A stretch of 64,000 bases of DNA from JANQEU01 sp965601455 (lineage in GTDB: Bacteria; Bacteroidota; Bacteroidia; Cytophagales; Cyclobacteriaceae). How positions within the stretch are numbered: the stretch's first letter is position 1; each line of letters starts with the position of its first letter. Made by a program: the position numbers and the translations under genes. This document shows positions 7,639-17,096 of this stretch, piece after piece. The stretch is taken from assembly GCA_965601455.1 (NCBI GenBank), contig OZ271831.1, positions 1,984,001-2,048,000 on the forward strand, given 5' to 3'. The notes below the pieces were generated by a model. It was not told the DNA's origin. It was given only the letters and a program-made list of their open reading frames with translations, and did not search any database.

Positions 7639-8511
7639 ATGGATCGAAAGAAGTTTCTTACGAGATTAGGTATGGGTTCAATAGCCTCACTAATAGGAGG
7701 AAGTCTGGTAGCCAAAGATAAGCAGACAAGTACCTACGATAAATTGATGGATCAGGTGGGTTTCAACCACCTGCCGAATGAGGATTCGGCGATTGAGAAT
7801 CGAGTAATACATCGGGCAAGCAGTCGTGGTCATGCTGATCATGGTTGGTTGGATACTCATCATACTTTCAGCTTTGCTAATTATTATAATCCGCAGCGGA
7901 CAAATTTTGGAGTTTTACGCGTTCTAAATGACGACATAGTCGCACCAGGAAGGGGCTTTCGAAGGCATCCGCATGATAATATGGAAATCATTTCCATTCC
8001 TTTATATGGAGACCTTGAGCATAAGGACAGTATGGGGAATATTTCCGTTATAAAACAAGGTGACATCCAAGTGATGAGTGCTGGAACCGGAGTATTCCAT
8101 AGCGAGTACAACAAGAATTCGGATAAACAGGTGAAATTCTTGCAGATATGGATGTTCCCTCGGAAAATAGGGGTCACTCCACGGTATGATCAGATATCAG
8201 TGAATGATTTGCTGAAGCCGAATCAGTTTGTACAGGTACTTTCTCCAAACCCTGATGATCAGGGAGTTTGGGTTCATCAGGACTCATGGTTCAGTTTGGG
8301 TGAATTCGATCAGCAGACTGCTTTGAGATATGACTTGAAGAATCGATTAACCAACGGCGTTTATGCTTTCTTACTGGAAGGGGAAGCCAGTATTGCAGGA
8401 GTGAAGCTAGTTGCCAAAGATGGTATTGGGGTTTGGAATGAATCCGGAATAGACATTGATGCATCGAAAGGTTCTAAAATTCTCTTAATGGAGGTTCCGA
8501 TGACCATCTAA
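7639..8511 (+). CDS. Pirin-family protein (quercetin 2,3-dioxygenase/YhhW-like), exported form
   Basis: A 290-residue bicupin. The N-terminus (MDRKKFLTRLGMGSIASLIGG) looks like a Tat-type leader in which the second Arg of the pair is Lys, so export is possible but not certain. The pirin core has GWLDTHHTFSFANYY, the metal-site motif FRRHPHDNMEIISI and the later HSEYN, supplying the expected His/His/His/Glu ligands of the N-terminal cupin. Family members bind Fe(II) and some cleave quercetin. It is in one unit with the ring-cleaving dioxygenase and is followed by a good terminator. Most pirins lack a leader, so the N-terminal extension is a notable local feature. Confidence 0.85.
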   Translation: MDRKKFLTRLGMGSIASLIGGSLVAKDKQTSTYDKLMDQVGFNHLPNEDSAIENRVIHRASSRGHADHGWLDTHHTFSFANYYNPQRTNFGVLRVLNDDIVAPGRGFRRHPHDNMEIISIPLYGDLEHKDSMGNISVIKQGDIQVMSAGTGVFHSEYNKNSDKQVKFLQIWMFPRKIGVTPRYDQISVNDLLKPNQFVQVLSPNPDDQGVWVHQDSWFSLGEFDQQTALRYDLKNRLTNGVYAFLLEGEASIAGVKLVAKDGIGVWNESGIDIDASKGSKILLMEVPMTI

Positions 8512-8534
8512 GTTTGAAGTTATCTGAAATGAGA

Positions 8535-8569
8535 AGCCTGGATTATTAAGAAAGATCCGGGCTTTTTTT
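8535..8569 (+). terminator. Rho-independent terminator after pirin
   Basis: Nine-bp stem AGCCTGGAT/ATCCGGGCT (one T-G wobble) with an 11-nt loop and a run of seven T. Confidence 0.85.
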
Positions 8570-8611
8570 GTCAAAAAGGAACCTCACGAATAAAAGTCCG
8601 GTTTTGCTGTC

Positions 8612-9142
8612 ATGATATCTTTATTTATTTCCCTCATCATGGCATTTTCGCCTACAACAAAGCAAGCAGTGGATTTCTATGATTTTAAAATGAATGCCAT
8701 TGATGGCACTGAAATAAGCTTCGAACAATTTCGAGGACAGAAAGTTTTAATTGTGAATACCGCCAGTAAGTGTGGATTCACACCTCAATATGATGACCTT
8801 CAAAAGCTTCATGAAGAATATGGAGATAAGATCACTATTTTGGGCTTTCCGTCTAACGATTTTATGGGACAGGAGCCGGGCTCCAATGACGAGATTGCTT
8901 CGTTTTGCAGACTAACTTATGGGGTGTCCTTCCAAATGTTTGAGAAAATCAAGGTTAAAGGCAATGACAAACATCCGCTGTATCAATGGCTCTCCGACAA
9001 AGAGATGAACGGATGGAATGATAAGCAACCCTCGTGGAATTTTTGCAAGTATTTAATTGATGAAGAGGGAAAATTGGTGAAGTTCTTAAAATCCGGAGTG
9101 AAACCATTAGGTCCGGAAATAATGGAATTTGTGAATAGCTGA
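8612..9142 (+). CDS. Glutathione peroxidase-family thiol peroxidase
   Basis: A 176-residue GPx. The peroxidatic cysteine is Cys54 in NTASKCGFTPQY; Gln87 in FPSNDFMGQEPG, and Trp142-Asn143 in SWNF complete the catalytic tetrad. Cys99 (SFCRLTYGV) is at the position of the resolving cysteine of thioredoxin-dependent GPx enzymes, so thioredoxin is the likelier reductant. The first 13 residues are hydrophobic (MISLFISLIMAFS) and may be a short signal peptide or anchor; the internal ATG at 8639 would remove most of it. It reduces hydrogen peroxide and lipid hydroperoxides. It starts 42 bp after the pirin terminator, so it is separately expressed but sits with the other stress genes. Confidence 0.88.
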   Translation: MISLFISLIMAFSPTTKQAVDFYDFKMNAIDGTEISFEQFRGQKVLIVNTASKCGFTPQYDDLQKLHEEYGDKITILGFPSNDFMGQEPGSNDEIASFCRLTYGVSFQMFEKIKVKGNDKHPLYQWLSDKEMNGWNDKQPSWNFCKYLIDEEGKLVKFLKSGVKPLGPEIMEFVNS

Positions 9143-9235
9143 GATTAGTAATTCGATCTTCCTTATTTTTATCTAAACCCTTCCATAAGTGATTGACGTT
9201 TGAGATTGTTATAACCAACAAACAAAACTCAAACC

Positions 9236-10318
9236 ATGAAATCTTATTTGCAATCACTTGTGATCGTTCTTGCCGTGTGCATGAGTTTGGTCGCATCAGG
9301 TCAGATTACTACGCCAAGAACACCCAGTCCTGCGGCTGAGGTAAAACAAACAGTAGGCATTTCGACCATTACAGTAAACTATTCGAGACCTTCGGTTCGC
9401 GATCGGGAAGTCTGGGGCAACCTTGTACCCTATGGTTGGAATGTACAGGGCTTCGGCTTAGGAAATTCCGCACCCTGGCGAGCGGGAGCAAATGAAAACA
9501 GCGTTCTTACACTCAGTCACGATGCCAAAGTGCAGGGAATTGATGTCCCCGCAGGTTCTTATGGACTTTTTTTCGTTATCAATGAGGATAATTCAGGGGA
9601 AGTGGTGTTATCAAAAGATACCCGTTCATGGGGAAGCTACTTCTACATCCCGGAAAACGATCAGATGAAAGCTGCCATCTCTATCAGGGGTAGTGAGCAC
9701 GTTGAAGTGCTGACTTATGACTTCATTAACATGGATAAGAACTCAGCTGAACTGGTTTTGAACTGGGAAAAGAAACAGTTTCCGGTGAAAATTGAATTCT
9801 CCACAGATGAAATAGTAATGGCAAACGCAGCTGAGGAATTGAAAGGTTGGGTTGGGTTCTTTCCTCCCGGATTTCCTTCTGCTGCTCAGTATAGTTTACA
9901 AAACAACGTCCAATTGGAACAGGGTCTTGTATACATTGATCGTGCCATTGCCCAAAATTCCAGCTTCAACAATTTAATGGTAAAGGCTGGCTTATTAACT
10001 GCCCTGGGTAGAGATAGTGAGTCGGACGAGTTGATGAAAGGGGCATTAAGTAATGCCACAGAACCGGAGTTGAATGCTTACGGCTATCAGCTTTTGGGTC
10101 AACAGAAATTTGAAAAAGCCATAGAAATTTTCAAAATGAATACAGACAATAATCCGGAAAGTGCTAACGCATGGGATAGTTTGGGAGAAGGATATGCACA
10201 AAAAGGGGATAAGGATAAAGCGATTGAAAGCTTCAAGAAGTCGCTGTCACTTAATCCACCGGCAAATGTCAAAGCCAATTCGGAAAAATACCTTAAACAA
10301 CTAGGTGCAATGAAATAA
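9236..10318 (+). CDS. Secreted DUF2911 protein with C-terminal TPR repeats
   Basis: A 360-residue protein. Signal peptide residues 1-23 (ending ASGQ), then a DUF2911 domain (about 25-190) with its usual motifs VNYSRPSVRDREVWG, APWRAGANEN and PAGSYGLFF, and then TPR-like helical repeats (about 205-355), the last two well formed (ANAWDSLGEGYAQKGD). DUF2911 is common in Bacteroidota and of unknown function; it is often joined to TPRs. Monocistronic: 93 bp upstream gap, hairpin terminator downstream. Confidence 0.85.
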   Translation: MKSYLQSLVIVLAVCMSLVASGQITTPRTPSPAAEVKQTVGISTITVNYSRPSVRDREVWGNLVPYGWNVQGFGLGNSAPWRAGANENSVLTLSHDAKVQGIDVPAGSYGLFFVINEDNSGEVVLSKDTRSWGSYFYIPENDQMKAAISIRGSEHVEVLTYDFINMDKNSAELVLNWEKKQFPVKIEFSTDEIVMANAAEELKGWVGFFPPGFPSAAQYSLQNNVQLEQGLVYIDRAIAQNSSFNNLMVKAGLLTALGRDSESDELMKGALSNATEPELNAYGYQLLGQQKFEKAIEIFKMNTDNNPESANAWDSLGEGYAQKGDKDKAIESFKKSLSLNPPANVKANSEKYLKQLGAMK

Positions 10319-10340
10319 TACGGCAATAGCCAAGTATAGT

Positions 10341-10374
10341 AAAGCCCCGCTACCTTGCTGGGCTTTATTGTTTT
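10341..10374 (+). terminator. Hairpin terminator after the DUF2911 gene
   Basis: AAAGCCC pairs with GGGCTTT across a 12-nt internal region, followed by the T-rich ATTGTTTT. Confidence 0.7.
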
Positions 10375-10397
10375 AAGAGTCTGCATATCTTAGGCGG

Positions 10398-10958
10398 ATG
10401 AAAGATATGCTTCTTGATACCATCCCCGTGCTTGTGGGAATTCTCCTGGCCGTTTTCGTGAACAATTGGAAGGAATCTGCGTCTGACAGAGTCTACCTGG
10501 AAAACTCCATTTCTTCGATTGTGAAACAAAATCAGGAAAATATAAAGGAACTAGAGTATGCCCTGGAGCGGCAACGGGTATTCATGGATTCTTTAGACAA
10601 ATACCTGGATAATGATGATTTTACCCTGGCAAACGTGATCATGAATGTAGGAGGGGTCTACTCACCGGATCTTAAATCGACAACCTGGAAGTTCCTGGTG
10701 GAAAATGAGAACCATACACTGGTTCCTTACGAATTCATCAATCGATTATCCGAAATTGAGAAATATGAAACGCTTGTCAATCGCTACAATGAAAAGCTTG
10801 GAGATATAGTATTCCAACCGGCTTTCTTCAATGATCCTGAGATGAAGAGGGTCTGTTACATTCTGTTTAACGATTTTGGAAATATCGAGAAGATGTTTGT
10901 CGAAGAGTTGCAGGCTTTTAATGAATACGTTAGTAAAAAGTACCAGCTGAAGGATTAA
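10398..10958 (+). CDS. DUF6090-like membrane-anchored protein
   Basis: A 186-residue protein. It opens with a hydrophobic helix (about residues 5-21) ending in FVNNWKE, the diagnostic start of DUF6090-like Bacteroidota proteins, followed by a helical, charged periplasmic part. A paralogue with the same architecture (FYVSNWSD after the helix) lies at 21440-22087. Function unknown. It starts 24 bp after the preceding terminator and is followed by a small hairpin with a T-run, so it seems to be its own unit. Confidence 0.7.
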   Translation: MKDMLLDTIPVLVGILLAVFVNNWKESASDRVYLENSISSIVKQNQENIKELEYALERQRVFMDSLDKYLDNDDFTLANVIMNVGGVYSPDLKSTTWKFLVENENHTLVPYEFINRLSEIEKYETLVNRYNEKLGDIVFQPAFFNDPEMKRVCYILFNDFGNIEKMFVEELQAFNEYVSKKYQLKD

Positions 10959-10986
10959 TAGGTACCTTACTAATAGAAAGAACCTT

Positions 10987-11007
10987 ACCATCAATTGGAT
11001 GGTTTTT
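10987..11007 (+). terminator. Small hairpin terminator
   Basis: ACCATC-AATTG-GATGGT followed by TTTT, 28 bp after the DUF6090-like stop. The stem is only 6 bp, so strength is uncertain. Confidence 0.5.
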
Positions 11008-11040
11008 CAGGTAGGATTGGTCTAATCGTAATAATAGAAA

Positions 11041-11496
11041 TTGGGGGCACCACTGGTTGTATTTGGATTGTTAAATTTCGGTGCACTAGCTATTGGAAGC
11101 TATTTCACAGGACCAGGTGTACGATCCGAATGGTATCAGCATTTGGATAAAGCTCCATGGACCCCTCCTGGTTGGGTATTCGGAGCGGCGTGGACGGTTG
11201 TGATGATTGGTTTCACACTTTTCATGAGTTGGGCCTGGACCAAGAGTGAAAGCAAGGTTGCGTTGGTGTCTATATTCTTGATTCAATGGATACTAAATGT
11301 AAGCTGGAATCCTGTGTTCTTTAGTGGACGGCCAACTATAGCTTTGCTCTTGATCATTCTGCTATTTCTTGCTGTAATAGGTTTTGCCTACAGGTCATTT
11401 GCTCCGGGTGAGTTTTATTGGTGGATGATTACACCATACGTTATATGGCTGTCTATTGCAGTCCCATTAAATGGCTACATTGTATTTAGGAATTAG
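11041..11496 (+). CDS. tspO: TspO/MBR-family tryptophan-rich sensory protein
   Basis: A 151-residue five-helix membrane protein. WTPPGWVFGAAWTVVM (about 40-55) and the WNPVFF segment (about 92-97) are TspO hallmarks; it has many Trp residues. The family binds porphyrins and cholesterol-like ligands. The start is a TTG at 11041: an in-frame stop lies 6 bp upstream and the next ATG is inside the fold, so TTG is the only sensible start. The stop codon overlaps the stop codon of the convergent DNA ligase gene (shared bases 11493-11496). Confidence 0.88.
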   Translation: MGAPLVVFGLLNFGALAIGSYFTGPGVRSEWYQHLDKAPWTPPGWVFGAAWTVVMIGFTLFMSWAWTKSESKVALVSIFLIQWILNVSWNPVFFSGRPTIALLLIILLFLAVIGFAYRSFAPGEFYWWMITPYVIWLSIAVPLNGYIVFRN

Positions 11497-13085
11497 GATC
11501 CATAAACTTCGAGTAGTTGATTGAGGTCCTGAAGGGTATTGGCTTCTTCTGCTTTTTTGTCTTTCCTCCAACGACTCATTCTTGGGAATCGTAGTGCAAT
11601 TCCTGATTTATGCCGGGTTGACTTTGCGATTCCCTCAAAAGCGATTTCAAATACAAGTTCAGGTTTCACGCTTCTAACCGGACCAAACTTATCGATAACG
11701 TTTGCCTTAACAAATCGGTCAACTTGTCGGAATTCAGCATCGGTAAGTCCACTGTAGGCTTTCGTAAATGGTACGAGTTGCTGATTATCCCACACCGCGA
11801 ATGTGTAATCGGTATATAGATTGGCTCGTCGTCCGTGTCCACGCATGGCATAGATCAGTACCGCATCGATGACCAGGGGATCGACCTTCCATTTCCACCA
11901 ATCTCCTTTTTTTCTTCCCACCTGGTATGCCGAAGATCTTCGTTTGATCATCAGTCCCTCTGAATAGTGCTTGCGTGAGTTATTTCTTTCTTCTTTAAGA
12001 TCCTCCAACGTAGAGAATTTCACCTCTTCTGAGAATTTCAGATTTGGGTGGTTTGTGGCCTCGATTATTGTGGCTAGCCGACTTCTTCTTTCATTTAAAG
12101 GTGTATTTCTGATGTCTTGTCCTTCTGATTCCAACAGGTCATAACTGAGTAGGATTACGGGGACTTCCTCCAACAGCTTCTTGCCCACACTCTTTCTTCC
12201 TATTCTTTTTTGGAGAAGACTAAATGTAAGCGGCTTACCATCCTTGTAAGGAAGCAACTCCCCGTCAATTACGGTTCCGTCGGGCAATAGATTACCCAAT
12301 CCATGTAACTCCGGATACTTATCGGTCACCAATTCCTCACCTCGACTCCAGATGAATAATTGATCGGAACGCTTAATCAATTGACCTCGAATGCCATCCC
12401 ATTTTCTTTCTACAATCCATTTTTCCCAGGATGCATCAAAACTATCCGAATCTTCAAGAGGGTAGGCAAGGAAAAAAGGATAGGGTTTACTCATATCCAT
12501 GTCTTCCTTATCAGAAAGGACCAGCTCATCAAAACTGATTGATTGTGGATCCCAGTTTCCCATCAGTCGATGTGCAAGTTCATTTTCGGGTTTTCCGGTA
12601 CACCGCGATAATGCCTTAACCATTGTTTTTTGCGATACACCAATCCGAAAACTTCCCCCAATCAGTTTATTGAATACAAATCGCCCTTGGCGATCAAGTG
12701 AATTCCAACTGTCAACCACATATTCCCTTTTTTCATCATCCGTTTGATCTCTTAGGTTACCGATTTCCTGCATCCACTTTGTAAGACTTTTATCTGTATT
12801 TAAGGTCGTTTCAGGTAGCAGTAAACTGATCGTCTCACTCATATCTCCGACCACCTGGTAGCACTCGTCAAAAAGCCACTCAGATACTCCTGATTGCTCC
12901 AACACCCATTGCCTGATCAGGGTAGAGGTAACCGGTCTTTTCGGTCGTTTACCGCCGAGCAACGCGATGGCCCAAAGTGCGTCGTTATCAGAGACTTTTG
13001 TTAAATAGTGGGTCAAAGCAGTTATCCTATCATTGGTCTTCGTTGTTGTGTCCAGAGTGGTAAATAATGCTGAGAAGTCTTTCAT
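11493..13085 (-). CDS. ATP-dependent DNA ligase (partner of the ligase-associated exonuclease)
   Basis: A 530-residue ATP-dependent ligase: N-terminal DNA-binding domain (1-200), adenylation domain with the lysine of motif I, Lys228 in ERKWDGIRGQ, motif III near SYDLLE (about 315), motif IV EGLMIKRRSS (about 375), motif V WWKWK (about 397), and an OB domain to the end. The length and N-domain are those of the bacterial ligases that pair with an SNM1-like exonuclease. Its ATG overlaps the exonuclease stop by 4 bp (ATGA), so the two are coupled. Family context: this pair is often found with the Lhr helicase and a metallophosphoesterase; neither is adjacent here. It probably acts in DNA repair. 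Confidence 0.9.
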   Translation of the reverse strand: MKDFSALFTTLDTTTKTNDRITALTHYLTKVSDNDALWAIALLGGKRPKRPVTSTLIRQWVLEQSGVSEWLFDECYQVVGDMSETISLLLPETTLNTDKSLTKWMQEIGNLRDQTDDEKREYVVDSWNSLDRQGRFVFNKLIGGSFRIGVSQKTMVKALSRCTGKPENELAHRLMGNWDPQSISFDELVLSDKEDMDMSKPYPFFLAYPLEDSDSFDASWEKWIVERKWDGIRGQLIKRSDQLFIWSRGEELVTDKYPELHGLGNLLPDGTVIDGELLPYKDGKPLTFSLLQKRIGRKSVGKKLLEEVPVILLSYDLLESEGQDIRNTPLNERRSRLATIIEATNHPNLKFSEEVKFSTLEDLKEERNNSRKHYSEGLMIKRRSSAYQVGRKKGDWWKWKVDPLVIDAVLIYAMRGHGRRANLYTDYTFAVWDNQQLVPFTKAYSGLTDAEFRQVDRFVKANVIDKFGPVRSVKPELVFEIAFEGIAKSTRHKSGIALRFPRMSRWRKDKKAEEANTLQDLNQLLEVYGS

Positions 13086-14095
13086 TCTTGTGCTCCTTCC
13101 AATAATTCACCCTCAAATTGAGTGGATTCTGTGCTGGCATTTAGGCCTTGTTCTCTTAACCACCTGGCAAAGCTGTCGGTGTAACCATGTGTACAAATGA
13201 CATTCTCCGCCTTTGTGCTTGAAATAGCTTCATTTAAACCCGACCAATCTGCGTGATCTGAAATGACAAAACCTCGATCGACATTTCGCCTCCGTTTCGA
13301 ACCTCGGAGCATCATCCAACCCGAAGCAGAGGCAGTAGAAAATGGTTTTAGTCGATTAACCCATGAGGAATTGAGGGCAGAGGGCGTCCCGATTACCAAA
13401 CTACCAATAACTTCAGATTTAGGAATTTCAGGATCAAGATACTGGGCAGGGCTGTGCAGTTTACCCATACCTCGAAACACCTCATTCATTGCATGAATGG
13501 CGCCATGAACGTAAATAGGACCAATGGACGGATTAATTTCTTGTAGAATTCGCTGAGCCTTTCCCAGAGAATAGGCAGTGATTATACTTGTTTTTCCTTT
13601 TTCCTGATTGTTCGACCACCAGCTCTCAATATCCCGAATAACCTGCGAAGATTCCGGCCAATGATATACAGGCAAACCGAAAGTGCACTCGGTAATGAAT
13701 GTATGGCATGGGACAGGTTCAAAATCTGTAGCAATCGGATCTTTTTGTAGTTTATAGTCCCCCGAAACTACCCATATTTCTCCTTTGTATTCAACCCGGA
13801 TCTGAGCACTACCAAGGACATGACCGGCCGGATGCAATGAAACTCTTACCCCATTTTTTATCAGCGGTTGATCATAAGGAATACCCTGAATAGACAGATC
13901 ACCCAGTCTATGTTTTAATATCGGAACAGAGTCTTCATGCGCAAGATATCTTCGGTGGCCCCAGCTGGCATGATCCGCATGACCATGAGTGATAATGGCA
14001 TCGTTCACAGGTTGCCACGGGTCAATGTAGAAGTCACCTTCTTTGCAGTAAATGCCCTTTTTTGTGAATGTAAGTAATGGGATTTTAGATACCAT
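13082..14095 (-). CDS. Ligase-associated metallo-beta-lactamase-fold DNA exonuclease
   Basis: A 337-residue MBL/beta-CASP-like nuclease. The metal motif HGHADH (His37, His39, Asp41, His42) lies in THGHADHASWGHRRYL; further ligands are in HPAGHVLGSAQI (about 87-98) and SGDYK (about 114-118), and DHADW occurs near 277. The family acts as an SNM1/Artemis-like 5' nuclease encoded with an ATP-dependent DNA ligase. It is the first gene of the two-gene repair unit and is divergent from the Asp-box protein gene across 110 bp. Confidence 0.87.
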   Translation of the reverse strand: MVSKIPLLTFTKKGIYCKEGDFYIDPWQPVNDAIITHGHADHASWGHRRYLAHEDSVPILKHRLGDLSIQGIPYDQPLIKNGVRVSLHPAGHVLGSAQIRVEYKGEIWVVSGDYKLQKDPIATDFEPVPCHTFITECTFGLPVYHWPESSQVIRDIESWWSNNQEKGKTSIITAYSLGKAQRILQEINPSIGPIYVHGAIHAMNEVFRGMGKLHSPAQYLDPEIPKSEVIGSLVIGTPSALNSSWVNRLKPFSTASASGWMMLRGSKRRRNVDRGFVISDHADWSGLNEAISSTKAENVICTHGYTDSFARWLREQGLNASTESTQFEGELLEGAQE

Positions 14096-14205
14096 AGTAA
14101 TGCCACCATGAAACTATTAAAAAAGTTCCTATCCGTTTATCAAGTATTTAACCTGAATCATCAGACATTGAATTAAATTCCGTTTTCACTGAAACCAATG
14201 ATCCC

Positions 14206-17034
14206 ATGAGATACCTGATTGCTTTACTACTTCCTGTTTTAGTTTATGCCCAGGAGCCCCCTGTGGCACTCAATGCCTATAAATGGCGTAATGTGGGTCC
14301 AGCCAATCAGGGCGGACGAATTGTAGATATCGAAGCACTAAATAATCAATTCAGGAAAGTATGGATGGCAACCGGTTCAGGAGGTGTCTGGTATTCTGAA
14401 AATGCGGGCACAACCTGGACGCCAATCTTTGACAATTATTCTACTGCTTCCATTGGAGATATAGCTATTTACCAGGAAGACCCTTCCATTATCTGGGTGG
14501 GTACCGGAGAGGCTAACAATCGAAATAGCGTATCCTGGGGCGATGGTGTATTCAAGTCAATAGATGGAGGTAAGAGCTTCGAGAATGTAGGTCTAAACAG
14601 TACACATCAAATTGCCAGGATGCTGACCATACCAGGGAAGCCCGATGAGTTGTGTGTTTGTGCAATCGGTCATTTATGGGGACTAAAGGGAGAAAGGGGT
14701 CTTTTTAAAACCGAGGACGGCGGAAAATCCTGGTCCAAGTTAACCAATGGACTTCCAGATGATGGAAAAACAGGATGTAACGATCTAATCATGGATCCGA
14801 TGAATCCGGATGTGATGTACGCATCATTCTATGAGCGTCTAAGGCAACCCTGGCATTTCAAGAGTGGAGGTGAAAATGGGGGTATATTCAAAACTACCGA
14901 TGGAGGAAAAACATGGAGCAAGCTTTCCAATGGTCTTCCTACAGGCCCAACCGGAAGAATAGGTTTAGCCATATATCAAAAGAATCCGGATATCGTAATG
15001 GCTTTGGTAGAAGCTGAACGGACAGATGACCTAGAGATACCTGGATCAGGGGTTTACCGCACAGAAGATGGGGGAGACAGCTGGACCTATGTCAACACCT
15101 ATAACAATCGACCTTTCTACTACAGTCAAATCCGTATTAACCCACATGATGACCAGAGAGTCTACTTGTTAACCACTCGTTATATGGTTTCGGATGATGG
15201 TGGAAAGACGCTTAGAAATGGAAGTGCCGATGAAGAAGTACATGGTGATTTTCATGCGATGTGGTTAGACCCAAATGATAAAGACAGGTATTACCTGGGA
15301 GCAGATAAAGGCATTTCTATTACCCATGACCACGGGATGAATTTTCAGCTATTCGATAACCTCCCAATTGCCCAATATTATCGCATTGGATATGATTATC
15401 AGGATCCCTTTATTATTTATGGTGGTCTTCAGGATAACGGGTTTTATGCTACATCCAGTTTTTCGAGGGATATACGTGGAATCTTGAATGATTCGAACTG
15501 GAAAGTGCATTGGGGAGATGGACAATATACAGCGTCCGACCCAGATGATTGGAGAACGGTTTATACAAGCTCGGAAAATGGGAGTCTGAATCATTACGAC
15601 CCGGTAACTCATCGCATTAAAAGAATCAGCCCCAACTTGAAAAACATCGATAACATAGATGAATTCTACGGCGAGGACCAACTGAAACCCCGGCTGCCAT
15701 TCAGATACAATTGGTCCGCACCTTTGAAATATTCTAAATCGAAAACACTCTATTACGGAGCCAATCACCTATTTAAATCAACAAATGGAGGCGAGTCTTG
15801 GACAATCATAAGTCCGGACTTGAGCTCCAACGCTCCTGAAAAGACAAAATATAGAGCAAGTGGAGGAATTACACCTGATAACACCGGTGCTGAAACGCAT
15901 TGTACGATAAGTACGGTATCGGTTTCAGAGCTGGACGAGAACATTATCTGGGTTGGAACAGACGATGGACAACTGCACATAACCACCGACGGTGGTAACA
16001 CCTGGTCGGACATACGGTCAAATGTTCCGGACGTACCTGAGGGCATCTGGGTAAGTAGAGTAGAATCGTCTTCATTTGAGAAAGGTCGTGCATACCTAAG
16101 CTTCGATGGTCATCGTAGTGATCTTAATGCCCCATTTCTTTTGGTTTCTGACGATTTTGGAAAAACATGGAAGTCGATTTCTAAGGATCTTCCTTCGGAT
16201 ATGGTTATACGTGTAGTGAGAGAAGATATTGAAAATGAGAGCTTATTGTTTATTGGTACTGAAACAGGGATCATGGCAAGCTTGAACAGGGGAGAAGATT
16301 GGTTTGAGCTATCGAAAGGAATGCCAACGGTGAGTGTATACGATATCGCTATTCATCCCAGGGATCGGTCCTTAATTGCTGGAAGTCATGGCAGAAGTCT
16401 ATTTGTGATGGATCAAATTCAGGCGTTAGAAGAACTTACAGATGACGTACTTAACAAAGAAGCACATCTTTTCAATCAACCGACGGCGACGATCTGGGAA
16501 AATGTGAGTAGAGGTGGGCAAAGGGGTCATTTTTTATATGCCGGTGAAAACCCTGATATTATCAGGCCGGTCTCTTCTATTCCAAGGGCAAGATTCGAAG
16601 TGGATGTCCCTATATATTACTTCATTGGAGGAAAAGACTCTCTGGAGGTGGAATTCACCATTTCTAAGGACGATAAGGCATTTTCTGCTTCAATGAAGGT
16701 AGGTCCTGGATTAAATAAGTACTTATGGAATAGGGAGTTTGATGCTATTCCGTACAGTGAATCGGAAATCGAAACTATTGAAAATGCCTTTATGCAATTG
16801 GATACTTCAAGGTCGATGGTCAAACGTGCCTATGAGACTTTTTCCACAAACACGGAGTCTCCAAGAGAACAACGACAAGTAGTTGAAAGACTCATGCCTT
16901 ATATGCAACTTGATTCTTCAATGGGTTTTCAAAAAGCTGGAGCTGGAACATATAAGGTGAAATTGCGGGTTGGGCAGACTGAGATGGATCAGGAGTTGCT
17001 GATTAGAGAAGATCCAATTCTCAGGGAAGAGTAG
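14206..17034 (+). CDS. Large secreted Asp-box (BNR)/sortilin-like beta-propeller protein
   Basis: A 942-residue exported protein. Signal peptide 1-15 (LPVLVYAQ), then two stretches of beta-propeller with many Asp-box motifs of the form SxDGGxTW (for example TEDGGKSW, TTDGGKTW, TEDGGDSW, SDDGGKTL, STNGGESW, TTDGGNTW), and a C-terminal region after about residue 750 that is not propeller. The pattern is that of the Bacteroidota 'VPS10/sortilin-domain, glycosyl hydrolase BNR' proteins. Despite that database label there is no visible sialidase catalytic set, so a binding or scaffolding role is as likely as catalysis. No in-frame partner is near. Confidence 0.85.
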   Translation: MRYLIALLLPVLVYAQEPPVALNAYKWRNVGPANQGGRIVDIEALNNQFRKVWMATGSGGVWYSENAGTTWTPIFDNYSTASIGDIAIYQEDPSIIWVGTGEANNRNSVSWGDGVFKSIDGGKSFENVGLNSTHQIARMLTIPGKPDELCVCAIGHLWGLKGERGLFKTEDGGKSWSKLTNGLPDDGKTGCNDLIMDPMNPDVMYASFYERLRQPWHFKSGGENGGIFKTTDGGKTWSKLSNGLPTGPTGRIGLAIYQKNPDIVMALVEAERTDDLEIPGSGVYRTEDGGDSWTYVNTYNNRPFYYSQIRINPHDDQRVYLLTTRYMVSDDGGKTLRNGSADEEVHGDFHAMWLDPNDKDRYYLGADKGISITHDHGMNFQLFDNLPIAQYYRIGYDYQDPFIIYGGLQDNGFYATSSFSRDIRGILNDSNWKVHWGDGQYTASDPDDWRTVYTSSENGSLNHYDPVTHRIKRISPNLKNIDNIDEFYGEDQLKPRLPFRYNWSAPLKYSKSKTLYYGANHLFKSTNGGESWTIISPDLSSNAPEKTKYRASGGITPDNTGAETHCTISTVSVSELDENIIWVGTDDGQLHITTDGGNTWSDIRSNVPDVPEGIWVSRVESSSFEKGRAYLSFDGHRSDLNAPFLLVSDDFGKTWKSISKDLPSDMVIRVVREDIENESLLFIGTETGIMASLNRGEDWFELSKGMPTVSVYDIAIHPRDRSLIAGSHGRSLFVMDQIQALEELTDDVLNKEAHLFNQPTATIWENVSRGGQRGHFLYAGENPDIIRPVSSIPRARFEVDVPIYYFIGGKDSLEVEFTISKDDKAFSASMKVGPGLNKYLWNREFDAIPYSESEIETIENAFMQLDTSRSMVKRAYETFSTNTESPREQRQVVERLMPYMQLDSSMGFQKAGAGTYKVKLRVGQTEMDQELLIREDPILREE

Positions 17035-17096
17035 GCACAGACCTTCTCCATGTTAACTGAATAACTACCTGTTTTTGCGCTCGAAAGAGGCCTTGG

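Noticed and set aside
14206..17034. Sialidase annotation for the Asp-box protein
   Set aside because: Asp-boxes alone do not show catalysis and I could not see the sialidase catalytic Arg/Tyr/Glu arrangement.
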